Source of the DNA: an uncultured Bacilli bacterium
Lineage (GTDB): Bacteria; Bacillota_I; Bacilli_A; RF39; UBA660
Direction: 5' to 3'
DNA: 12,149 nt
Assembly (NCBI GenBank): GCA_947624475.1
Contig: CANQKK010000012.1
Coordinates: 1-12,149, forward strand
A program made the translations under genes and the position numbers. Numbering within the stretch: position 1 is the stretch's first letter; each line of letters begins with the position of its first letter. Below the pieces are notes generated by a model, which was not told the origin of the DNA, made no database searches, and saw only the letters and a list, made by a program, of their open reading frames with translations. Positions 6,464 to 12,149 of the stretch are shown here, piece after piece.

Positions 6464-7029
6464 AATATTTTATCTATAATTCCATATTCCAAAGCCTCAT
6501 CGCTATCCATAAAATAATCTCTTTCCGTATCATTTTCGATAACAGTAATATCCTTGTCGGTAGCCTCTGCGAGTAATTTATTAAGTTTCTTCTTAAGTTT
6601 CAGGATGCGTTCTGCGGCAATTTTAATTTCTGTCGCCTGACCTTGTACTCCTCCTAATGGTTGATGAATCATTACTTCCGCGTTAGGAAGGATACATCTT
6701 TTACCCTTTTTCCCCATTGCCAGTATAAATGCCGCCATCGAAGCAGACATTCCCACACATATTGTTGATACATCACTCTTAATAAAGTTCATTGTATCAT
6801 ATATAGCCATACCAGCAGAAATACTGCCACCTGGTGAATTAATATAGAGACTTATATCATTATTGTTGATACTATCTAAATATAAGAGTTGTGCTACAAT
6901 TACATTAGCAGTATTATCAGTAATTTCACCATTTAAGATAATAATTCTATCCTTAAGTAATCTCGAATATATATCGTATACCCTTTCTCCCATTTCGTTC
7001 TTTTCAATAACCGTTGGAACTAAGTTCAT
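6457..7029 (-). CDS. clpP: ATP-dependent Clp protease proteolytic subunit
   Basis: Serine peptidase that forms the double-heptameric proteolytic chamber of ClpXP/ClpCP complexes in the cytoplasm. Counting from the ATG at 7029 gives 190 residues, a normal length. The catalytic triad falls at Ser97 (GMSASMAAF), His122 (MIHQPLGG) and Asp171 (TERDYFM), the same numbers as in mature E. coli ClpP. The strand SPGGSISAGMAIYDTM (65-80) is also typical. A longer frame could start at a GTG at 7038, but this GTG lies within the AGGTG ribosome site (7040-7036); the ATG at 7029, six bases later, is the better start. A minus-strand TATACT at 7052-7047 may be its -10. It is transcribed alone, divergent from the kinase-fusion gene. 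Confidence 0.96.
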   Translation of the reverse strand: MNLVPTVIEKNEMGERVYDIYSRLLKDRIIILNGEITDNTANVIVAQLLYLDSINNNDISLYINSPGGSISAGMAIYDTMNFIKSDVSTICVGMSASMAAFILAMGKKGKRCILPNAEVMIHQPLGGVQGQATEIKIAAERILKLKKKLNKLLAEATDKDITVIENDTERDYFMDSDEALEYGIIDKILK

Positions 7030-7101
7030 AATTATCACCTACAAATAGTATAATATATAAGTGCATTTTATATACCAAAAAAAGAGTGACAAAAAAATTT
7101 A

Positions 7102-7110
7102 TGATATAAT
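7102..7110 (+). promoter_or_regulatory. Probable extended -10 promoter of the TGS/uridine-kinase gene
   Basis: TGA-TATAAT at 7102-7110 gives an extended -10. The only -35-like element, GTGACA (7086-7091), is too close (13 bases), so the promoter would depend on the extended -10. The leader of about 70 bases to the gene at 7191 shows no clear hairpin or riboswitch. Confidence 0.5.
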
Positions 7111-7190
7111 AATTACTAGATAAGAGACTATGATTAGAAAGAATAGTTTAATAAAATTTAGCAAAAGAATAAAAAAGGAGGTTATTATAT

Positions 7191-8846
7191 ATGCAAACTA
7201 TATTAATAACTTTAGATAATGGCAAAAAGAAAGAGTTTGTTAAAGGAATAAAACTAAGAGAAATAATTAATACTTTAAAAAAAGATTACCCATATGGAGT
7301 AATTTGTGGCAAATTCAATAATCAGATTATTAATTATGAAGATGCCTTACTCAAAAATGGCAAATTATCCTTATATGATATAAATACGAGAGATGGTAAC
7401 AAAATTTATGAAAAAGGACTGCTTTTTCTCTTTGAAATATGTGCTCTCGAAGTACTTGGAAAGGATACAAATATAATAGTCAAATATTCCATCGATAAAG
7501 GTGTATTTTGTAAGATAAATAGCAAATTTACTGAAGAAGATATCAAAAAAATAAAAAAACTAATGCTCAAAAAAGTAGAAGAAGATCTACCATTTATAAA
7601 AATAGAAACATCCAAAGCCGATGCTATGGAATACTATAAAAGTATCAAGAGAGAAGATAAAGTAAGAAGCCTCTTCTATCGTACTAGTAAATTTGTAACA
7701 CTATATAAACTAGAAGAAAATTATAGTTATATAATAGGTGATCTACCATATAGTACAGGTATTTTAAAATATTTCGACCTAGCAGTAATCAAAGATGAGG
7801 GAGTAGTAGTTCAAATGCCTTCTATCTACGATAATGGAAAGACCAAGAAGTATATTCATCATAATAACTACTTCAACAGTCTTGAAGAGTATTCAAATTG
7901 GGGAAATAATTTAAATATTAACAATTTAGGAGAATTAAATGAATTCATTACCAATAACAATAGCGGAGATATAATTCAGTTATCTGAGATAATGCAAAAC
8001 TATAAACTTTTGTCTATTGCTGAAGAAATAATTTTAAATAAAGAAACTTACAAAATAATTTTAATATCAGGACCATCTAGTTCTGGAAAAACGACAACAT
8101 CGATGAAATTATCTTTATATTTAAAAAGTTTAGGTTTAAATCCCACCCATATATCGATAGATGACTATTTTCTAGAAAGAAAGAACACACCACTTGGACC
8201 AAATGGCAAACCAGACTTTGAATCATTGTCGGCAGTCGATGTCAAACTCTTCGATAGTCAGATAAGTAAACTTTTAAAAGGTGTTAAAGTAACATTACCA
8301 ACTTTCAATTTTATTGAAGGAAAAAAAGAGTACAAGAGGGTTGTCCAATTAAAAGAAAATGATATTTTAGTAGTTGAAGGACTACATGCTCTAAACGAAA
8401 AACTACTTATCAATATTCCTAAAAAGAATAAATTTTATATCTACGTTAGTCCGTTAACTTACCTAAACATTGATAATGATAATAGAGTTAGTATGACAGA
8501 TCTCAGATTACTTCGCCGTATAGTAAGAGATAGTAGAACGAGAGGATATACTCCTTCAGAAACCATAAATAACTGGAGTGATGTAAGAGCGGGTGAAGAA
8601 AAATATGTTTTTCCGTATCAAGATAATGCCAATGTCATATTCAATACAAGTCTAGCCTATGAACTTGGAGTATTAAAGACATATGTCGAACCACTACTAT
8701 TTACTATCAAAGATGATGATCCAAATTACCAAACTGTTCAAAGACTGATTGAACTTCTCAAGTTTGTGCTACCAATTCCAAGTGAATTTGTGCCTCAAGT
8801 TTCCATTTTAAGAGAGTTTATTGGTGGAAGTTACTTTGAAAGTTAA
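7191..8846 (+). CDS. TGS/ThrRS-like N-terminal domain fused to uridine kinase-like P-loop kinase
   Basis: A 551-residue cytoplasmic nucleoside (uridine) kinase of the type that carries threonyl-tRNA synthetase-like N-terminal domains. Residues 1-65 resemble a TGS domain. Residues about 75-230 resemble the second additional domain of ThrRS, including FTEEDIKKIKKLM (113-125) and VEEDLPFIKIETSKADA (129-145). The HxxxH metal motif expected there reads EICALEVLG, so the editing chemistry is probably lost. The kinase part (about 285-500) has Walker A GPSSSGKTT (294-302), the substrate loop ISIDDYFLER (321-330), DILVVEGLHAL (391-401) and the Arg-rich lid LRLLRRIVRDSRTRG (438-452). GGAGG at 7177-7181 sets the start. 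CwlD follows 55 bases later with no terminator between, so they may be cotranscribed. The physiological substrate is inferred from the family. Confidence 0.88.
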   Translation: MQTILITLDNGKKKEFVKGIKLREIINTLKKDYPYGVICGKFNNQIINYEDALLKNGKLSLYDINTRDGNKIYEKGLLFLFEICALEVLGKDTNIIVKYSIDKGVFCKINSKFTEEDIKKIKKLMLKKVEEDLPFIKIETSKADAMEYYKSIKREDKVRSLFYRTSKFVTLYKLEENYSYIIGDLPYSTGILKYFDLAVIKDEGVVVQMPSIYDNGKTKKYIHHNNYFNSLEEYSNWGNNLNINNLGELNEFITNNNSGDIIQLSEIMQNYKLLSIAEEIILNKETYKIILISGPSSSGKTTTSMKLSLYLKSLGLNPTHISIDDYFLERKNTPLGPNGKPDFESLSAVDVKLFDSQISKLLKGVKVTLPTFNFIEGKKEYKRVVQLKENDILVVEGLHALNEKLLINIPKKNKFYIYVSPLTYLNIDNDNRVSMTDLRLLRRIVRDSRTRGYTPSETINNWSDVRAGEEKYVFPYQDNANVIFNTSLAYELGVLKTYVEPLLFTIKDDDPNYQTVQRLIELLKFVLPIPSEFVPQVSILREFIGGSYFES

Positions 8847-8901
8847 TCATTATATAAAGTTATTTTATTAATAAAAAAACATATATTAAGATAGGTGTAA
8901 T

Positions 8902-9570
8902 ATGAGTAAATCAATATACAAACTATTAATAATATCATGTTTTTTTCTTCTATGTATTTCCATACCGAAGGTTACTGCTATTGTAAAAAAATTAGATTTA
9001 ATAAGCAAAGTAATTATCTTAGACGCAGGACATGGAGGTGTAGATGCTGGCGCTCAAAGTGGCAATATAGTAGAAAAAGAACTAAACTTAGTTTTAACCA
9101 AAAAATTAGAAAAAGAGTTAACTTCAAGAGGTGCTATCGTATATTTAACTAGAGAAGGAGATAATGATTTATCCACAACAACTGTTAATAGAAAGAGAAA
9201 TGACTTATATAATAGAGCCAAATTCATAAATGATATTTCTCCTAATATGTATATATCACTTCATTTAAACTCGACCACATCTTCATCCTGGAAAGGTCTT
9301 CAAGTTTTCTATACTACCAAAAATAAAAATAGCAAACAAATCGCCGAAACTATAACAGATCACCTCAAAAAAAAGATTTCTAATGTTAGAGAAATAAAAC
9401 AAGATAACACATACTATATGTACAAATTTATCAAATCACCAGGAGTCCTAATTGAAGCAGGATTTATTTCCAACCCGGGGGAAAATTATGCACTAAGAAG
9501 TGAAGACTATCAAAATTTACTAATTAATTCTATTGCCGACGCTATTGAAATATATTTCCAGAATAATTAA
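8902..9570 (+). CDS. cwlD: N-acetylmuramoyl-L-alanine amidase, CwlD-like
   Basis: Zinc amidase of the Amidase_3 family that cleaves the L-alanyl side chain from N-acetylmuramic acid. CwlD does this in the spore cortex, as the first step toward muramic-delta-lactam needed for germination. Length 222, near B. subtilis CwlD (237). Residues 7-27 are an N-terminal hydrophobic segment, signal or anchor. Zinc ligands are His44 (DAGHGG), Glu58 (VEKELNL) and His121 (SLHLNS); the catalytic Glu is 185 (VLIEAGFISNP). CwlD-like details include RKRNDLYNRAKFIN (97-110) and the SSSWKGLQVFYTTKNKNSKQIAETI region, matching the B. subtilis protein as I recall it. The start is ATG 8902 after AGGTG. The assignment to CwlD over another Amidase_3 protein is likely but not certain without a tree. 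Confidence 0.85.
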   Translation: MSKSIYKLLIISCFFLLCISIPKVTAIVKKLDLISKVIILDAGHGGVDAGAQSGNIVEKELNLVLTKKLEKELTSRGAIVYLTREGDNDLSTTTVNRKRNDLYNRAKFINDISPNMYISLHLNSTTSSSWKGLQVFYTTKNKNSKQIAETITDHLKKKISNVREIKQDNTYYMYKFIKSPGVLIEAGFISNPGENYALRSEDYQNLLINSIADAIEIYFQNN

Positions 9571-9614
9571 AAAAAGAATATATACTTTAATAAATCAAAT
9601 TATATATATTTTTT
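9569..9614. terminator. Possible A/T-only terminator between convergent cwlD and the acetyltransferase gene
   Basis: An A-run and ATATATA (9569-9584) can pair with TATATATA and a T-run (about 9601-9614), with one bulge and a 16-base loop. It lies exactly at the convergent junction and has T-runs on both strands. The stem contains almost no G or C, so its strength is doubtful. Confidence 0.4.
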
Positions 9615-10007
9615 AAATACACAAGTGTCATATATATAAAAGCCACATTTTTCATAAAGTCTGTAAGCGGCAATTCTACTCTTTTGCGAAGTCAGTTTCA
9701 TTAAATTAGTTCCGTTATTTTTACATATCTTCTCGCATTCCCTCATCAAATCATATCCGATTCCTCTTCCCTGATATTCCGGGTGAACGCAAACATTATT
9801 AATGTAAGCACATTTTTCATCTAAAAAATTATCATTTAAATAATCAATAGTTAGCATTCCGACAATTTTATTATCTAAAATAGCAATAAGTATGCCATCG
9901 CGATACGTAACCTTTCGCTCTTTTTTCATACATGCTTCGGGAAAACACAATTCATAGAGAATAGATACTTCATTTAAGTCACTTTCTTTCATAAATCTAA
10001 AATTCAT
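9600..10007 (-). CDS. GNAT-family N-acetyltransferase
   Basis: Acetyl-CoA-dependent N-acetyltransferase of 135 residues; the substrate cannot be told from sequence. Motif A is clear: YINNVCVHPEYQGRGIGYDLM (68-88), with the pyrophosphate-binding loop QGRGIG (79-84). The C-terminal RIAAYRLYEKCGF (111-123) is the usual motif B region. It is short for the family but appears complete, from FRFMKESDLNEV at the start to the final strand CVFKKYI. The start at 10007 has a strong GGAGG a few bases upstream, within the eight-base gap after the phospholipase-like gene. The two are therefore one transcript with the acetyltransferase second. Confidence 0.88.
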   Translation of the reverse strand: MNFRFMKESDLNEVSILYELCFPEACMKKERKVTYRDGILIAILDNKIVGMLTIDYLNDNFLDEKCAYINNVCVHPEYQGRGIGYDLMRECEKICKNNGTNLMKLTSQKSRIAAYRLYEKCGFYIYDTCVFKKYI

Positions 10008-10015
10008 GATACCTC

Positions 10016-11002
10016 CTAAAATCTAAAATATTTAATGTTATAATCGCCATTACAATCCTTCCCTGTTGAATAATCCAAATTATTAAATAGATTATTTATT
10101 TTCCTCTCATCAATCTTTCCTTTTTCTAACATATTATAGACACTATTTATTATATTTACTGCTTTATCAATCGCAATATCATATAGTTCCTCAAAAGAAT
10201 AATTATATTTTTCATTAATATCACAGGGATGATTCCACTCTTTTTTTTCATGATTTAAATATTTTATTGTATCCTTAATATCAATATGAAAAGATAGCGA
10301 TTCCTTTTTAATAAATCTATCTCGACAAATAAAATCCATTATTTTATACACTGATTTCTTAATTCCCCATCTATCATAATTAAAAATAAAATAAAATCTT
10401 TTCATATCAACCAAAGACTTATAATAAATATCACTAAATCCATCAATATTATAAACTTCTTTCATAACAGTATTAATAGTATCCATCAAAGCCTTGTCAA
10501 ATCTACAAATCGAAAATACTTCTTTATGAATTTTAAATTTATAACATTCAATTTTTTCTCTTTTTTGAATAAAATAATTATCGATAGCAAGTTCCATTTT
10601 TTCGTGTACTCCATTATATTTATAAGTATCTTTTATCTTATTATTATAACTACCTGAATAATAAATAATATATGGATGAGCAGTAACATCTAGCGAGTAA
10701 TGACAAATTTGCCCAATCAAATAAGATAAAACGTGAGGATCTGAATAATATTTTTTAGTATTAATATAATTAATTAACGAAAAAAAGTGATCATTAATTT
10801 TTGAATGTTGCATTAATAGATGAATGTTATAAATAATATGTGATCTTTTAGATAAATGAAAATCATAAAAAAAGAAAGAATCCGGTCCTTGAGAAAAAGC
10901 CTTCAATATTGAAAGATTATCATTTAAGATATTTTTAATTTTTTTATCCAACTTGTTATACACATCAATACTAAAATAACTATGAGTCATAGAACTTGGC
11001 AT
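10016..11002 (-). CDS. Zinc-dependent phospholipase C-like protein
   Basis: A 328-residue protein resembling the zinc-dependent phospholipase C family (Zn_dep_PLPC). Likely metal ligands are His7 (MTHSYF), Asp41 (GPDSFFFY), His101, Asp105 and His109 (ICHYSLDVTAHPY), plus His133 and Asp141 (GVHEKMELAID). No signal peptide is seen: the N-terminus MPSSMTHSYF begins directly with a ligand, so unlike secreted toxins such as C. perfringens alpha toxin it probably acts inside the cell. The C-terminal 150 residues are Lys/Asp/Tyr-rich and not recognised. The start ATG has AGGTGA upstream (11012-11007). Uncharacterised proteins of this family are common in Firmicutes; the actual substrate is unknown. 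Confidence 0.8.
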   Translation of the reverse strand: MPSSMTHSYFSIDVYNKLDKKIKNILNDNLSILKAFSQGPDSFFFYDFHLSKRSHIIYNIHLLMQHSKINDHFFSLINYINTKKYYSDPHVLSYLIGQICHYSLDVTAHPYIIYYSGSYNNKIKDTYKYNGVHEKMELAIDNYFIQKREKIECYKFKIHKEVFSICRFDKALMDTINTVMKEVYNIDGFSDIYYKSLVDMKRFYFIFNYDRWGIKKSVYKIMDFICRDRFIKKESLSFHIDIKDTIKYLNHEKKEWNHPCDINEKYNYSFEELYDIAIDKAVNIINSVYNMLEKGKIDERKINNLFNNLDYSTGKDCNGDYNIKYFRF

Positions 11003-11020
11003 AGAATATCACCTAATAAA

Positions 11021-11029
11021 ATTATAACA
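11021..11029 (-). promoter_or_regulatory. Probable extended -10 promoter of the phospholipase/acetyltransferase unit
   Basis: On the minus strand TGT-TATAAT lies at 11029-11021, about 20 bases before the phospholipase-like start. No good -35 is present. An inverted repeat AATACCA (11043-11049) and TGGTATT (11062-11068) lies just upstream, over the -35 region, and could be an operator. Confidence 0.5.
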
Positions 11030-11185
11030 TTTAAATTAATAAAATACCATCCCAATAAAATTGGTATTAAAAAACAGAAAAAAACACAATATTTTGACAA
11101 TTATCCCACAATTTAGAACTAGAATTATTTTTGAAAGGAAAGTGATAAAAATCCTATTAAAAATGTATATTTTTTTTCTAATTTA

Positions 11186-11194
11186 TGATATACT
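11186..11194 (+). promoter_or_regulatory. Probable extended -10 promoter of the abi gene
   Basis: TGA-TATACT at 11186-11194, about 30 bases before the GTG start at 11225. The -35 region is a T-run with no consensus. The 222-base gap between the divergent genes at 11002 and 11225 otherwise contains only A/T-rich sequence and the inverted repeat at 11043-11068. Confidence 0.45.
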
Positions 11195-11224
11195 TTAAAA
11201 GAAGATAAGGAAAGTGGGTACTGA

Positions 11225-12149
11225 GTGGAAAAAATATTTAAAACAATAAATGAACAATTAGAAATTCTGAGAAATAAAAATCTTATTATCGAAGATGAAG
11301 ATTATGCTAGCGAAGTATTACTTAGAGAAAACTACTTTTTCATAATGGGCTATAGGCATTTATTTATGTCTTCTCCTAAAGATAATACTTTTATAAGTGG
11401 AAGTACTTTTAATGAACTATATTCCCTATTTCGCTTTGATCGAAATTTTCGAAATATCATTTTTAAAAACGTGTTAGTAATTGAAAATCAACTTAAGTCA
11501 GTCATCTCGTATCAACTGTCTAAAAAGTATGGATATAAAGAAAAAGAATATCTACATCCAAAAAATTTCACTAGTGATCATGACAAAGCAAGAAGAGTAA
11601 GAGATTTAATTGATAAGATGAAAAGACAAATCAAAATCAATGCTGGAACTCATAGCGCTACGATGTTTTATATGAATAACTATGGATATATTCCGCTTTG
11701 GGTGCTAGTAAAAGTCCTGTCATTTGGAATTGTATGTGAATTATATACCATTCTAAAAAATGTAGATAAAATTGAAATAGCAGACATTTTTAATACAACT
11801 CCAGAGATAATGGAAAGTATTTTAATTATTCTATCAAATTATCGTAATCTCTGTGCACACGAAGATATAGTTTATGATCATCGAACAGAAAGGTCTATAC
11901 CAGTAACTAAATATCATGAATATATGGATATTCCTCGTATGGATGGCGAATATATATATGGAAAAAATGATTTGTTCGCAGCAATTATTATCTTCAAAAT
12001 ACTTTTAAAGAAAGATGAATTTCGACTTATGATGAAAGAAATAGAATATGAAATAGAACTTTTAGATGGTCGCGTCGATACAATACCAATAGAAAAAGTT
12101 TTAGATAAAATGGGATTTCCCAAAAATTACATGGATATAATAAGTGGGT
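11225..12149 (+). CDS. Abi_2-family (AbiD/AbiF-like) abortive infection protein (3' partial)
   Basis: Protein of the Abi_2 family, whose AbiD/AbiF members stop phage growth in lactococci; 308 residues are visible and the frame is still open at the window end. The start is GTG at 11225, directly after an in-frame TGA (11222-11224), with AAGGAAAG ten bases upstream. Family features: LLRENYFFIMGYRHLF near 32-47, LFRFDRNFRNIIFKNVLVIE (69-88), the central IPLWVLVKVLSFG (156-168), and SNYRNLCAHEDIVYDHR (204-220). The last contains Arg207-Asn-Leu-Cys-Ala-His212, an R-x4-H motif like that of HEPN ribonucleases, so RNA cleavage is a plausible mechanism. The target and trigger are unknown. It sits alone next to housekeeping genes, with no integrase or toxin partner visible here. 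Confidence 0.85.
   Translation, partial: MEKIFKTINEQLEILRNKNLIIEDEDYASEVLLRENYFFIMGYRHLFMSSPKDNTFISGSTFNELYSLFRFDRNFRNIIFKNVLVIENQLKSVISYQLSKKYGYKEKEYLHPKNFTSDHDKARRVRDLIDKMKRQIKINAGTHSATMFYMNNYGYIPLWVLVKVLSFGIVCELYTILKNVDKIEIADIFNTTPEIMESILIILSNYRNLCAHEDIVYDHRTERSIPVTKYHEYMDIPRMDGEYIYGKNDLFAAIIIFKILLKKDEFRLMMKEIEYEIELLDGRVDTIPIEKVLDKMGFPKNYMDIISG

Noticed and set aside
8684..8690. TGTCGAA, an exact Spo0A-box match
   Set aside because: It is a single copy in the middle of the uridine-kinase-like coding region, far from any promoter; chance is sufficient.
8858..8887. Possible SigE-type promoter before cwlD (AGTTATT, 15 bases, CATATATT)
   Set aside because: Both elements deviate from the consensus and the region is almost pure A/T, so a match of this quality is not informative.
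11090..11110. TTATCCCACA resembling a DnaA box
   Set aside because: It has an extra C against TTATCCACA, is a single copy, and no origin-type cluster or dnaA/dnaN gene is nearby.
1..12149. CRISPR array, tRNA or rRNA genes, insertion sequences, phage integration sites
   Set aside because: No regularly spaced repeats, cloverleaf-like GC-rich segments, transposase motifs or terminal inverted repeats were seen on either strand.

Overview
The window is AT-rich (roughly 70% or more A+T by eye), uses the standard bacterial code (Trp is TGG; stops are mostly TAA and TAG) and has GGAGG-type ribosome binding sites. With the gene families present, this points to a low-GC Firmicute, probably an uncultured gut-type member of the Bacilli or of the Mollicutes/Erysipelotrichia neighbourhood. 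A CwlD-type spore-cortex amidase, and a KinB-like histidine kinase behind tandem Spo0A-box matches, suggest a lineage that sporulates or recently did. The species cannot be named from the sequence.

Bases 1-3000 hold an agr-type peptide quorum-sensing locus in an unusual layout. The response regulator (agrA, 5' end cut off by the window edge) overlaps the sensor kinase gene (agrC) on the plus strand. The peptide maturation/export protease agrB and a 38-codon agrD lie on the minus strand and converge on agrC across a bidirectional terminator. AgrD carries a central Cys and the conserved acidic/Pro/Lys tail of AIP precursors. Its alignment suggests a six-residue thiolactone ring instead of the usual five.

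Bases 2960-5200 hold a membrane-anchored EIIB-like protein whose phospho-Cys position is Glu, a terminator, a multi-membrane-span histidine kinase preceded by TTCGACA boxes in a 10-bp register, a stand-alone Smr-domain protein, and a 42-residue single-span membrane protein driven by a perfect consensus promoter. The same promoter should serve the next gene (5221-6438), a membrane-anchored extracytoplasmic protein with a Ser/Asn-rich linker and a duplicated tyrosine-rich motif.

Bases 6430-12149 are more ordinary. They hold clpP (minus strand), a TGS/ThrRS-like/uridine-kinase fusion protein followed by cwlD (plus strand), then a minus-strand pair made of a zinc-dependent phospholipase C-like protein and a GNAT acetyltransferase. 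The window ends in a plus-strand Abi_2-family (AbiD/AbiF-like) abortive-infection gene that starts at GTG and runs off the edge.

The likely working units are: AgrB processing AgrD, with the peptide sensed by AgrC and relayed to AgrA; a possible Spo0A feedback on the membrane kinase; and two-gene transcription units at 5059-6438, 7191-9570 and 11002-9600. Convergent gene pairs meet at symmetrical hairpins at 1993-2024 and 6432-6463, and less clearly near 9569-9614.
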